A DNA stretch of 64,000 nt from Segatella copri DSM 18205 (GCF_025151535.1 NZ_CP102288.1:1121501-1185500); one strand, 5' to 3'. Positions 53,527 to 62,485 are shown, numbered from the stretch's first letter. The notes: generated by a model from the letters alone, not told the origin. Program-made: numbers and translations.

Positions 53527-53547
53527 CAACCATAATATTTTACAATT

Positions 53548-53589
53548 ATGAAGAAGGTAAAGTTAAACAATGGCGTGGAAATGCCATAA
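53548..53589 (+). pseudogene. Aldo/keto reductase relic (first 13 codons)
   Basis: MKKVKLNNGVEMP followed by TAA. The sequence is very like the start of the relic at 46228 (MKKIKLSNGVEMP), so a full AKR gene once stood here, after the CMD-cupin gene; the remainder has been deleted. Confidence 0.7.
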
Positions 53590-53662
53590 CTTGGATACAT
53601 AGCGGAGAAACAACCAAGCAGTTTATGGAGTGGAGAACTGTGGTGAAACCTACAGAATAATT

Positions 53663-54181
53663 ATGACACAAGATACTTCTACATATTACGTTTGGATAGG
53701 CGGCTCATGTGATTATGGGCATAAAGAGCGAGCTGGTGGTGCTGCCGTTGTAATTGAGCATAACGGCAATCTCATCAGTCGTGATGTAATCAGCGACCTG
53801 CACACCACAGAGTTCCGCATGATGCTTACCCTCATGGTGAAGGTAATGCAGGAAATACCGGAAGGTTCCGACATTCTCTTCCTGACCAACGCTGCCTATA
53901 TTCAGAACTTTGACAAAGCTCCAACGGCTAAATCAGCAAACAGAACGAGCAGCGAGAACAAAGATGCAAGCTCGCTTGCAGTCTCTGCCGAGTCGCGAGG
54001 GAGGAAGGCGAGAGCCAATCCGGACTTGATTGTTCAATGCATCAAGGAAAAGAAAAGGCACAACTCAGTCGGAGTCAAAATCGTGCAATATCACAAGAGT
54101 CCACTGCTGATCGAAACCCACGATAGGGCTACGGAAGCTATGGCTAAGACAAGGAAGGAGTTTCATCAGAAAAACAAATAA
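53663..54181 (+). CDS. RNase H-like protein with missing catalytic residues
   Basis: 172 residues from ATG 53663. The strands YYVWIGGSCDYGHKERAGGA, then AAVVIEHNGNLISRDVISDL, then HTTEFRMMLTLMVKVMQEIP and ILFLTNAAYIQNF follow the RNase HI order. The first catalytic D (normally D-G-S) is G here (WIGGSC) and the third (T-D-S) is N/A (LTNAA); only the helix E (TTEFRMML) remains. So it is likely inactive or a fold relative. An insert of about 30 low-complexity residues (SANRTSSENKDASSLAVS part) interrupts the fold and may be an inserted repeat. Confidence 0.6.
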   Translation: MTQDTSTYYVWIGGSCDYGHKERAGGAAVVIEHNGNLISRDVISDLHTTEFRMMLTLMVKVMQEIPEGSDILFLTNAAYIQNFDKAPTAKSANRTSSENKDASSLAVSAESRGRKARANPDLIVQCIKEKKRHNSVGVKIVQYHKSPLLIETHDRATEAMAKTRKEFHQKNK

Positions 54182-54185
54182 ATGT

Positions 54186-54240
54186 TTAGGGCCGTTTTCC
54201 GGTCATTAAGGTCACGGTCATTTCCGGTCATTAAGGATTT
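54186..54240 (+). repeat. Fragment of the GGTCATTAAGG dispersed repeat
   Basis: GGCCGTTTTCCGGTCATTAAGG, shortened here to its CCGGTCATTAAGG core, occurs twice with GGTCACGGTCATTT between; the same start (AGGGGCGTTTTTCCGGTC) precedes copy 50725. No promoter box follows. Confidence 0.65.
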
Positions 54241-54504
54241 CAACTTCTCTATTGTGGTAACACATTAGCGCTTTTTGATAACACATTTGTAACACACATG
54301 GATGATTTCCCAATACGTCAAATTCATAACATATTGATTAACAGCTATTTACGAAAAGAGTTCATAAAAGAGGAATAAGTGATAAAATATATTTAAAAAC
54401 AAAAAAAAGAACAACAGAGATAAGTACCTATAAATAAGTAACTTACTACTATTGTTCTCTCACGCTATTTTTGTACAAATAAGTTTCATTTTGACTATTA
54501 TAGT
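54241..54504. other. Gene-free stretch next to tRNA-Arg
   Basis: Only short repeats are seen: TAACACAT occurs three times (54255-54300). No gene, no integrase and no duplicate of the tRNA 3' end was noticed. Confidence 0.5.
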
Positions 54505-54577
54505 GATTCCGTTGGGGTTCGAACCCAAGACCCACAGCTTAGAAGGCTGTTGCTCTAATCCAACTGAGCTACGGAAC
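54505..54577 (-). tRNA. tRNA-Arg (anticodon TCT)
   Basis: 73 bases on the minus strand fold as a cloverleaf: acceptor GTTCCGT pairs with ACGGAAT (one G-T), D-arm GCTCAGTTGGATTAGAGC, anticodon loop CTTCTAA with anticodon TCT, and T-arm GGGTTCGAACCC region. CCA is not encoded. A TACCTTTG box lies upstream at 54645-54652. Confidence 0.9.
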
Positions 54578-54644
54578 CTACACTTTTCAAATCGCAAACC
54601 AGCTAACCAATAACGCAATCAGCCACTTTTCTTATTTGCGGCTG

Positions 54645-54652
54645 CAAAGGTA
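54645..54652 (-). promoter_or_regulatory. -7 element of tRNA-Arg
   Basis: TACCTTTG on the minus strand, 68 bases before the tRNA 5' end. Confidence 0.6.
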
Positions 54653-54726
54653 CATATATTTTTTGAATACACCAAACTTTTTCTCACTTTTTTCTTTTTT
54701 TATGCTTAAATATCGCAAAAAATAAC

Positions 54727-54734
54727 TACCTTTG
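54727..54734 (+). promoter_or_regulatory. -7 element of the tricorn-like protease gene
   Basis: TACCTTTG, 85 bases before ATG 54820. Divergent from the tRNA promoter. Confidence 0.6.
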
Positions 54735-54819
54735 CATCCGTTAGGAGCAAGAAACTGTATTCTGGCCCCGAAAGAGAAGAGATTTTTATAACGCATATTC
54801 AAACATAAAACATACGCAA

Positions 54820-57800
54820 ATGAAAAAGTTAATCTTTTCAGTAGCCCTGCTCTCGGCAGCACTCTCTGCCAGCGCAGAAGAACATCCGCTCTGGATGCGC
54901 TACCCAGCCATCTCGCCCGATGGCACTACCATCGCCTTCGCTTATAAAGGCGACCTCTACAGTGTTTCTGTCAACGGCGGTGAAGCACGACAGCTCACAA
55001 CCCATGCAGCCTTCGATTCGCATCCTGTATGGAGCCCTGACAGCAAGAAAATTGCCTTCCAGTCTAACCGCGAAGGAAGTCTTGACATCTTTGTAATCGA
55101 TGCAAAAGGCGGTGCTCCTACCCGACTCACCACCAACAGCGGCAGCGAAACACCTATCGCCTTTGCAGACAACGACCATGTGCTCTACTCAGCCAGTCTG
55201 CAGCCTACAGCCCAGAGCATCATCTTCGGCGACAACACATTCCCACAAGTATATAAGGTAAGCACCAAGGGCGGAAGACCGGAACTCTTCTCTACCCTCA
55301 CCATGGAGAATATCAGCATCGCCAAGAACGGCGACATTCTCTACCACGACAAAAAGGGATACGAAGACCCTTGGCGCAAACACCAGAAATCACCTATCGC
55401 ACGCGACATCTGGCTGAAGAGTAACGGAAAGTTTGCCAAGCAGACTACCTTTGCCGGCGAAGACCGCTCGCCAGTATGGACATCAGACGAGAAATCATTC
55501 TTCTATCTGAGCGAGCAGGACGGCACATTCAATATCTACCGCCGCAGCCTCAACAGTTCAAGCGACAAGCAGATAACACACCACAAAGGCAATCCGGTAA
55601 GATTCCTCACTGCATCCAGCACCGACCTGCTCTGCTACGGATATGATGGCGAAATCTACACCGTGAAAGAAGGTGGAGAGCCTCAGAAGGTGAACATCTC
55701 CATTACAACGGATAATGACGCTCCAAGCCTCGTACGTCAGATTAAAAGCTGGGGAGCTACAGAGATTTCCGTTTCGCCAGACGCCAAGGAAGTGGCTTTC
55801 GTGATGCATGGCGACGTATACGTAACTTCTGTAGAATACACCACTACCAAGCGCATTACCGACACACCGCAGCAGGAGCGCGACCTGAGTTTCTCGCCAG
55901 ACGGCAGAGCCCTGGTCTATGCAGCCGAGCGCAACGGCGTATGGCAGATTTACCAGTCTAAAATCAAGAACGAGAAAGAGAAGAACTTCACCTACGCTAC
56001 CGACATCGAGGAAGAGCAGCTGGTGAAAACAGGCATTACATCGCAGTATCCTCAATACTCTCCTGACGGCAAGGAAGTAGCTTTCTTCGAAGACCGCGCT
56101 GCACTCCGCATCGTCAATCTGAAATCGAAGGAAATCCGCACCGTGCTCGATGGCAAATACGTCTACTCTTACAGCGATGGAGACATCGGTTTCGAATGGT
56201 CGCCAGACAGCAAATGGCTTCTTTCTACTTATATCGGCAACGGCGGCTGGAACAACCAGGATATTGCGCTGGTAAAGGCTGACGGCAAAGAGGTTCACAA
56301 CCTGACCAATTCCGGCTACAGCGACAGCAACGGCAAATGGGTGCTCGACGGCAAGGCAATGCTCTTCCAGAGCGACAGAGCCGGCTACCGCAGTCATGGA
56401 AGCTGGGGAGCAGAAGACGATGCCTACATCATGTTCTTCGACCTGGACGCCTACAACCGCTTCAACATGAGCAAGGAAGAGATAGAACTGGCTGACGTCA
56501 ACAAGGACGAAAAGGAGAAGAAGGAAGACGAGAAGAAGGAAGAGGCTAAAAAGAAGGCTGACGAAAAGCAGAAGAAGACCGGAAAGATAGAGGTGGAAAA
56601 AGTGAAGCCACTGGAGCTGGACATCGAAAACTGCCGCGACAGAATCGTACGCCTCACCGCAAACTCTTCGCACATGGGCGATGCTGTGCTCTCTAAAGAC
56701 GGCGACAAGCTCTACTACCAGGCAGCCTTCGAGGATGATTACGACCTCTGGCAGCACGACCTGAAGGACGGCTCTACCAAGCTCGTGATGAAGGGCGTAG
56801 GCCAGGGCAACCTGCAGACCGACAAGGATGTGAAGAACCTTTTTATCTGCAACGGAAGCAGCATCAAGAAGGTGGATCTGAGCGGATTCAGCACCAAGAA
56901 CATCAGCTTTGAGGCTAACTTCAACTATAAGCCAGCCGAGGAGCGCCAGTATCTCTTCGACCACATATGGCGACAGGTGAAAGACAAGTTCTACGACCCT
57001 AAGATTCATGGTGTTGACTGGGAAGGTTACCGCAAGACCTATGAGAAGTTCCTGCCTTACATCAACAACAATTTCGACTTCCAGGAGATGTTGAGCGAAA
57101 TGCTTGGCGAGCTGAACGCCTCGCATACAGGAGCCCGCTACTACGCTTCGAACAGCGCGCTTACCACCGCCAATCTGGGAGTATTCTTCGACCCTCAGTA
57201 TCAGGGCGACGGCCTGAAGATTCAGGAGATTATCAAGCGCGGTCCTTTCGATGTGAAGAATACGGGCGTTACAGCCGGCTGCATCATTGAGAGCATCGAC
57301 GGCGAGGAGATTAAAGCCGGAATGGACTACTTCCCATTGCTCGACGGAAAGGTTGGCAAGAATGTACGACTCGGCATCAGAAACGCCAAGGGCAAGAAGA
57401 TGGAGGTTACAGTGAAGGCTATCTCTCAGGGCAAACTCAACAACCTGCTCTACAAGCGATGGGTAGACCGCAACCGCGCTTTCGTTGACAGCATTTCAGG
57501 CGGACGCATCGCTTATGTTCACGTTAAGGCGATGAATTCGGAGAGTTTCCGCACCGTTTACAGCGAATTGCTGAGCGACAAGAACCGAAACAGAGACGCT
57601 GTAATCGTAGACGAACGCCATAATGGCGGTGGCTGGTTGCACGATGATCTCTGCACCCTGCTCAACGGCAAGCAGTATCAGGAGTTTGTACCTCACGGCA
57701 AGGTAGTTGGCCGCGATCCGTTCAACAAATGGGTGAAGCCATCTTGTGTCATGATCTGCGAGAACGATTACAGCAACGGTCACGGTTTCCCATGGGTTTA

Positions 57801-58053
57801 CAAGGAACTCGGAATCGGCAAGCTGATCGGTGCTCCTGTAGCAGGAACCATGACAGCCGTATGGTGGGAAACGCTGATGGACAACACGCTGGTATTCGGT
57901 ATTCCTCAGGTAGGCTGCCGCGACATGCGTGGCGTGTTCGGCGAGAACACCCAGCTGAACCCAGACATCGAGGTTTACAACAGTCCGGAAGATTTCATCA
58001 ATGGCCATGATACCCAGCTCGAAAGAGCCGTAAAGGAAATGATGAAGAAATAA
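54820..58053 (+). CDS. Tricorn-like S41 peptidase
   Basis: 1077 residues with a signal peptide (LIFSVALLSAALSASA), so periplasmic. Residues about 25-540 are beta-propeller repeats of the WD40-like/PD40 type (ISPDGTTIAFAYKGDLYSVS, WSPDSKKIAFQSN, YSPDGKEVAFF). A charged linker (about 555-600, KDEKEKKEDEKKEEAKKKAD) follows, then the tricorn core, a PDZ domain (about 775-860) and the S41 protease domain: VDERHNGGGW, then NDYSNGHGF with S985 as nucleophile, and GAPVAGTMTAVWWETL. These enzymes degrade peptides. Length is normal for the family. Own promoter and terminator. Confidence 0.9.
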   Translation: MKKLIFSVALLSAALSASAEEHPLWMRYPAISPDGTTIAFAYKGDLYSVSVNGGEARQLTTHAAFDSHPVWSPDSKKIAFQSNREGSLDIFVIDAKGGAPTRLTTNSGSETPIAFADNDHVLYSASLQPTAQSIIFGDNTFPQVYKVSTKGGRPELFSTLTMENISIAKNGDILYHDKKGYEDPWRKHQKSPIARDIWLKSNGKFAKQTTFAGEDRSPVWTSDEKSFFYLSEQDGTFNIYRRSLNSSSDKQITHHKGNPVRFLTASSTDLLCYGYDGEIYTVKEGGEPQKVNISITTDNDAPSLVRQIKSWGATEISVSPDAKEVAFVMHGDVYVTSVEYTTTKRITDTPQQERDLSFSPDGRALVYAAERNGVWQIYQSKIKNEKEKNFTYATDIEEEQLVKTGITSQYPQYSPDGKEVAFFEDRAALRIVNLKSKEIRTVLDGKYVYSYSDGDIGFEWSPDSKWLLSTYIGNGGWNNQDIALVKADGKEVHNLTNSGYSDSNGKWVLDGKAMLFQSDRAGYRSHGSWGAEDDAYIMFFDLDAYNRFNMSKEEIELADVNKDEKEKKEDEKKEEAKKKADEKQKKTGKIEVEKVKPLELDIENCRDRIVRLTANSSHMGDAVLSKDGDKLYYQAAFEDDYDLWQHDLKDGSTKLVMKGVGQGNLQTDKDVKNLFICNGSSIKKVDLSGFSTKNISFEANFNYKPAEERQYLFDHIWRQVKDKFYDPKIHGVDWEGYRKTYEKFLPYINNNFDFQEMLSEMLGELNASHTGARYYASNSALTTANLGVFFDPQYQGDGLKIQEIIKRGPFDVKNTGVTAGCIIESIDGEEIKAGMDYFPLLDGKVGKNVRLGIRNAKGKKMEVTVKAISQGKLNNLLYKRWVDRNRAFVDSISGGRIAYVHVKAMNSESFRTVYSELLSDKNRNRDAVIVDERHNGGGWLHDDLCTLLNGKQYQEFVPHGKVVGRDPFNKWVKPSCVMICENDYSNGHGFPWVYKELGIGKLIGAPVAGTMTAVWWETLMDNTLVFGIPQVGCRDMRGVFGENTQLNPDIEVYNSPEDFINGHDTQLERAVKEMMKK

Positions 58054-58059
58054 ACAGAA

Positions 58060-58120
58060 CGCCCTGCAGGGGTCCAGAAGCAGAATCGCTTCTGCCCTTT
58101 GCAGGGCGAATTGTTTTTTG
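58060..58120 (+). terminator. Terminator of the protease gene
   Basis: CGCCCTGCA (58060-58068) pairs with TGCAGGGCG (58100-58108); an inner hairpin AGAAGC/GCTTCT fills the loop; a T-rich tail follows. Confidence 0.85.
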
Positions 58121-58270
58121 TAGCAGACAACATTATTTATTAAACCTTAATTAACCCACATTATCGGCGAAAACCCTTCTGTCATGACATAAAACCCTCT
58201 AAATCTTTACTTTTTTTCTTGAAAAGGGCGAAAAAGCAAATGAAAAAGCCATAAAATAAAAAAAAATGAG

Positions 58271-58344
58271 TATCTTTGCAGAAGATAAACTGCACTCAGC
58301 AATTTGAAAGCAAGCTTTCATTGCGCTCATTTGCGTTATCTTTG
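58271..58344 (+). repeat. 66-bp-spaced twin-promoter repeat, copy B
   Basis: Nearly identical to 51678-51751, again with TATCTTTG boxes 66 bases apart (58271 and 58337). It is the promoter region of ftsY; the second box is 21 bases before its start codon. Confidence 0.8.
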
Positions 58345-58364
58345 CAAAAAATATAAACAAGATT

Positions 58365-59318
58365 ATGGGATTATTCGGATTATTCAGCAACAAAAAGAAG
58401 GAAACTCTCGATAAGGGACTTGAAAAAACCAAGGAGAGTGTGTTCGGCAAACTGGCGCGCGCCGTTGCCGGAAAGTCTACCGTCGATGATGATGTGCTCG
58501 ACGATCTCGAAGAGGTACTCATCACTTCAGACGTAGGTGTAGAAACCACGGTCAAGATTATCCGCCGCATCGAAGAACGTGTGGCCCGCGATAAATATGT
58601 TTCAACCAGCGAGCTCAACCGCATTCTGCGCGAGGAAATCGCCATTCTCCTCTCCGAGAATCACAGCGATGACCTGGCAGACTGGGAACTTCCTGCCGAC
58701 CATAAGCCTTACGTTATCCTCGTAGTAGGCGTAAACGGCGTGGGCAAGACAACCACCATCGGCAAGCTGGCTTACCAGTTTAAGAAGGCTGGCAAGAAGG
58801 TTGTTCTGGGAGCTGCCGACACCTTCCGTGCCGCTGCCGTAGAGCAGATTTGCATCTGGGGCGAGCGCGTGGGTGTGCCTGTAGTGAAACAGCAGATGGG
58901 AAGCGACCCGGCAAGCGTGGCGTTCGACACCCTGCAGAGCGCCAAGGCAAACGGCGCCGACGTGGTGCTCATCGATACGGCAGGCCGACTGCACAACAAG
59001 GTGAACCTGATGAATGAGCTCAAGAAAATAAAGGAAGTGATGAAGAAGGTAATGCCTGAAGCACCAGACGAGGTAATGCTCGTGCTCGACGGAAGTACCG
59101 GACAGAATGCATTCGAGCAGGCTAAACAGTTCTCTGCCGTTACCAACATCTCCTCGCTCGCCATCACCAAGCTCGACGGAACCGCTAAGGGCGGTGTTGT
59201 CATCGGCATCAGCGACCAGCTCAAGGTGCCTGTAAAATACATCGGACTGGGCGAAGGTATGGAAGATCTGCAGCTTTTCAACAAGACAGAATTCGTAGAC
59301 TCGCTCTTTAAAAATTAG
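58365..59318 (+). CDS. ftsY: Signal recognition particle receptor FtsY
   Basis: 317 residues. The acidic N-terminal A domain is nearly absent, as usual in Bacteroidota. The N domain is followed by the GTPase G domain with G1 GVNGVGKTTTIGKL (about 122), ADTFRAAA, DTAGR (204-208), TKLDGTAKGG and GLGEGMEDLQ near the end. It docks SRP-ribosome complexes at the SecYEG translocon. The gene lies three bases before rimO and starts in a region supplied with a twin promoter repeat. Confidence 0.95.
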   Translation: MGLFGLFSNKKKETLDKGLEKTKESVFGKLARAVAGKSTVDDDVLDDLEEVLITSDVGVETTVKIIRRIEERVARDKYVSTSELNRILREEIAILLSENHSDDLADWELPADHKPYVILVVGVNGVGKTTTIGKLAYQFKKAGKKVVLGAADTFRAAAVEQICIWGERVGVPVVKQQMGSDPASVAFDTLQSAKANGADVVLIDTAGRLHNKVNLMNELKKIKEVMKKVMPEAPDEVMLVLDGSTGQNAFEQAKQFSAVTNISSLAITKLDGTAKGGVVIGISDQLKVPVKYIGLGEGMEDLQLFNKTEFVDSLFKN

Positions 59319-59321
59319 AAA

Positions 59322-60623
59322 ATGAAGAAAAATCAGATAGATATTATTACCCTGGGCTGCTCGAAGAATCTCGTAGACAGCGAGTTGCTGATGAAGCAGT
59401 TTGAGGCAAACGGCTACCATTGCGTTCACGATTCCAAGCGCCCTCAGGGCGAGATAGCCGTCATCAATACGTGCGGATTCATCGAGGATGCAAAGCAGGA
59501 AAGCATCGACACCATCCTGGAGTTTATCCAGGCTAAGGAAGAAGGCCGACTCAGAAAGCTCTACGTAATGGGCTGCCTCTCGCAGCGCTACCAGAAGGAA
59601 CTGGAAGAAGAAATGCCCGAAGTGGATAAGTTCTACGGCAAATTCAACTACAAGCAGCTTCTGCAGGAACTCGGCAAGGCGGAAGTTTCATCCTGCAACG
59701 GCCAGCGTCATCTCACCACTCCGCGCCATTATGCCTACATCAAGATAGCTGAGGGCTGCAACCGCCACTGTGCCTACTGCGCCATTCCTATCATCACCGG
59801 CAAGCACGTTTCCCGTCCGAAGGAAGAGATTCTGCAGGAGGTGCGCGAACTGGTGGCAGAAGGCGTGAAGGAGTTTCAGATTATCGCTCAGGAACTCACC
59901 TACTATGGTGTAGATATTGACGGCAAGCATCATATTACCGAACTCATCAGCGAGATGGCTGATATTCCGGGCGTGAAATGGATTCGCCTGCATTACGCTT
60001 ATCCAAACCAGTTCCCAATGGATCTTCTGGACGTGATGCGCGAGAAGCCAAACGTATGCAAATATCTCGACATTGCCCTCCAGCACATCAGCGACCACAT
60101 GCTCACCAGCATGCATCGCCACGTAACGAAGCAGGAAACCATCAATCTGCTGAAGGCCATCCGCGAACGCGTGCCAGGCATTCACATCCGCACTACGCTG
60201 ATGGTTGGTTTCCCAGGCGAGACAGATGAGGATTTCCACGAACTCCTCGACTTTGTACGCGAACAGAGATTTGAGCGCATGGGCGCCTTTGCCTACTCTG
60301 AGGAAGAAGGAACCTACAGCGCCACCCACTACGAAGACAACGTGCCTGCCGAGGTAAAACAGCGCCGACTGGACGAACTGATGATTCTGCAGCAAGACAT
60401 CAGCTCTGAGATTGAGGCTGATAAGGTGGGCAAAAACATGACCGTTATCATCGACCGCAAGGAAGGCGATTACTACATCGGACGAACAGAGTTCTGCTCT
60501 CCGGAAGTAGACCCTGAGGTTCTGATCCGTGCCGACGAGAAGCGTCTGCGTGTGGGTTGTTTCTATCAGGTAGAAATTACTGCAAGCGAGGAATTTGACC
60601 TCTATGGCAAGGTGGTGAAATAA
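59322..60623 (+). CDS. rimO: Ribosomal protein S12 methylthiotransferase
   Basis: 433 residues. The N-terminal UPF0004 domain has cysteines (TLGCSKN, NTCGFI, MGCLSQRY) that bind the auxiliary [4Fe-4S] cluster; the radical-SAM domain carries EGCNRHCAYC (C146, C150, C153); a TRAM domain closes the protein (about 370-433). CGFIEDAKQESIDTI is specific to RimO rather than MiaB. It methylthiolates Asp88 of ribosomal protein S12. Directly downstream of ftsY. Confidence 0.95.
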   Translation: MKKNQIDIITLGCSKNLVDSELLMKQFEANGYHCVHDSKRPQGEIAVINTCGFIEDAKQESIDTILEFIQAKEEGRLRKLYVMGCLSQRYQKELEEEMPEVDKFYGKFNYKQLLQELGKAEVSSCNGQRHLTTPRHYAYIKIAEGCNRHCAYCAIPIITGKHVSRPKEEILQEVRELVAEGVKEFQIIAQELTYYGVDIDGKHHITELISEMADIPGVKWIRLHYAYPNQFPMDLLDVMREKPNVCKYLDIALQHISDHMLTSMHRHVTKQETINLLKAIRERVPGIHIRTTLMVGFPGETDEDFHELLDFVREQRFERMGAFAYSEEEGTYSATHYEDNVPAEVKQRRLDELMILQQDISSEIEADKVGKNMTVIIDRKEGDYYIGRTEFCSPEVDPEVLIRADEKRLRVGCFYQVEITASEEFDLYGKVVK

Positions 60624-60680
60624 TCATTCTCTCCCCCATGGCCTGGAGTTTTAGTAATTTTGACTACATATTAAATAAAT

Positions 60681-60971
60681 ATGAACAATAAGGAATACAT
60701 CGCTGAACTGGCTCAGCAAACCGGCTATTCGCAGGAAGACACCCAGAAGTTGGTGCGCAAGGCGATAGACGCTATGATTGCCGAGTTTGAGGATGGAGAA
60801 GCTGTCTCTATCCCCAATTTTGGCACCTTCGAAGTGAAGAAGCGCATGGAGCGAGTGGTGGTTAATCCTACTACCAAGAAGCGCCAGCTGGTGCCGCCTA
60901 AGTTGGTGTTGGGTTTCCGACCGGTTGCTTCGGTCAAGGAAAAACTAAAGAATGGAGGGGATGAGCAATGA
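60681..60971 (+). CDS. HU-family DNA-binding protein
   Basis: 96 residues: NNKEYIAELAQQTGYSQEDT, then FEDGEAVSIPNFGTFEVKKR, the beta arm VVNPTTKKRQLVPPK and LGFRPVASVKEKL. A single complete HU/IHF domain. It bends DNA nonspecifically. It overlaps the next gene by four bases (ATGA), so both are made together. Confidence 0.9.
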   Translation: MNNKEYIAELAQQTGYSQEDTQKLVRKAIDAMIAEFEDGEAVSIPNFGTFEVKKRMERVVVNPTTKKRQLVPPKLVLGFRPVASVKEKLKNGGDEQ

Positions 60972-62407
60972 GCAAATTCAGTTTAAATACACTCGGAAAA
61001 CTGCTTGCTGATAAGAGCGGTCTGAGCCAGGTGGAAGCAGAACTCTTCATCCGGAAGATGTTTGATGTGTGCAACCAGGGACTCGATGCCGACAAGCAGG
61101 TGAAGATAAAATGGCTGGGTACCTTTAAGGTACAGGCCACGAAAGACCGTGAAAGCATCAATGTGAACACGGGCGAGCGCTTCACCATTGAAGGCAGAGA
61201 CAAACTCACCTTCACGCCTGACAACATCCTGAAAGAAATCGTGAACAAGCCATTCGCCCAATTTGAAACGGTGGTGGTAAATGACGGCGTAGATTTCGAT
61301 GAAATAGATGAGAAGTTTGGAGAAGAACAGACAGAAGATGCACCTGCACAAGTAATCGATTTTCTGGACGAAGAAAAAACTGCAACTCCAAATCCGGAGG
61401 TTGTCGTAATCGGATCTGAAAAGGAAAAGGAAAAAGAAGACGAAGACGAACTGGCAAAGCAAATTGCTATTGAACAAGCTAAACTGGAAAGATTAAAACA
61501 AGCCCAACTGGAGCAGGAAAGAATACAAAAAGAAAAGCAAGAGCAGGAAAGGCTGGAGCAGGAAAGGCTGGAACAGGAAAGACTGGAGCAAGAAAGGCTT
61601 GAGCAGGAAAGACTGGAACAAGAAAGACTTGAGCAAGAAAGACTGGAGCAGGAAAGACTGGAGCAAGAGAAGCTTGAATTAGCCCAGCAACAGCAAGCCC
61701 TGAAAGCAGTTGTTGAACCAGCAGTACCTGCATCAGATGAATCTGAAGAAGAAGAGGAGGAAGAAGAATCTTCCAATTCTCATCATATTGTTATTCCTCG
61801 CTATCTGGTCGTAGCAGTCTGTCTCATCGTAGTAGCTTTGATTGGCGGAATGGGATGGTTTGCCTTCAACTATGGTCAGATGACTGCCCAGCGCGATCAT
61901 CTAGCCATGCAGCTAAACCAGTATCATCAGGCTCCAGCCAAGAAAGTCCCAGCCAAACCAGCTGCCGCCCCACTCTCTCAGGAACAGAAACTCCGCCAGA
62001 AAGCGATGGAAGACAGCATCCGTATGGCTAAAACTGCAGAAGCAGTAAAACTGGCTGAAAATTCGGATGAGGAAAGTGCTAGCGCTGAAAAAGCTAAGCA
62101 GACTGAAGCAAAAGCTAAGGCAGAAGCAAAAGAAAAGGCTAAAGATAAAGCCGAAGAAAAGGCTACTTCGAAAATAGCATCATCCCAGTATGATAAGGAT
62201 GCTCGCGTACGCACGGGAGCTTACCGAATCATAGGAGTTGCCCAGACCGTTACGGTTGGCGCCGGTCAGACCCTCGAACAGATCAGCACCCGCTATTTAG
62301 GTTCCGGCATGGAATGCTACGTAGAAGCCCTGAATGGTACAAGCACCGTAAAGGCCGGACAGAAAATCAAGATTCCGAAACTGGAATTGAAGAAGAAAAA
62401 GAAATAA
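60968..62407 (+). CDS. HU-domain / coiled-coil / LysM membrane protein
   Basis: 479 residues. An N-terminal HU-like domain (about 1-100: LADKSGLSQVEAELFIRKMF, WLGTFKVQATKDRESINVNT) is followed by a coiled coil with nine pentapeptide repeats (EQERL, encoded at 61541-61675), an acidic patch, one transmembrane helix (about 277-300, RYLVVAVCLIVVALIGGMGW), an Ala/Lys/Glu-rich stretch and a C-terminal LysM-like domain (VTVGAGQTLEQISTRYLGSG). The HU part would be in the cytoplasm and LysM in the periplasm, so it may tie the nucleoid to the cell wall. Coupled to the HU gene. Confidence 0.85.
   Translation: MSKFSLNTLGKLLADKSGLSQVEAELFIRKMFDVCNQGLDADKQVKIKWLGTFKVQATKDRESINVNTGERFTIEGRDKLTFTPDNILKEIVNKPFAQFETVVVNDGVDFDEIDEKFGEEQTEDAPAQVIDFLDEEKTATPNPEVVVIGSEKEKEKEDEDELAKQIAIEQAKLERLKQAQLEQERIQKEKQEQERLEQERLEQERLEQERLEQERLEQERLEQERLEQERLEQEKLELAQQQQALKAVVEPAVPASDESEEEEEEEESSNSHHIVIPRYLVVAVCLIVVALIGGMGWFAFNYGQMTAQRDHLAMQLNQYHQAPAKKVPAKPAAAPLSQEQKLRQKAMEDSIRMAKTAEAVKLAENSDEESASAEKAKQTEAKAKAEAKEKAKDKAEEKATSKIASSQYDKDARVRTGAYRIIGVAQTVTVGAGQTLEQISTRYLGSGMECYVEALNGTSTVKAGQKIKIPKLELKKKKK
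61541..61675 (+). repeat. Nine tandem 15-bp repeats coding for EQERL
   Basis: Units of the form GAGCAGGAAAGGCTG, varying only at third positions and G/A purines, nine copies in phase with the reading frame. Expect length variation between strains. Confidence 0.85.
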
Positions 62408-62425
62408 AAAATACAAAACAAAAAA

Positions 62426-62467
62426 TCGCCCTGTAAGAGCAAATATAATTTTGCACTTACAGGGCGA
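62426..62467. terminator. Bidirectional terminator between convergent genes
   Basis: TCGCCCTGTAAG (62426-62437) and its exact complement (62456-62467) flank an 18-base AT-rich loop. A-rich DNA precedes and T-rich DNA follows, so it can stop transcription both from the LysM gene and from the thioredoxin gene. Confidence 0.85.
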
Positions 62468-62485
62468 CATTGTTTTATGTTAACA

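Noticed and set aside
54505..54577. tRNA-Arg as an integration site for the accessory DNA to its left
   Set aside because: No integrase gene lies beside it and I found no second copy of the tRNA 3' end in the window.
55558..57126. 522-codon open frame on the minus strand inside the tricorn-like gene
   Set aside because: It is the antisense shadow of a strongly supported gene; long antisense frames arise from the codon bias of that gene, and it has no motif.
60934..61776. Serine/cysteine-rich minus-strand frame opposite the HU-LysM gene
   Set aside because: Its repeated SCSSLS is the antisense reading of the EQERL repeats.
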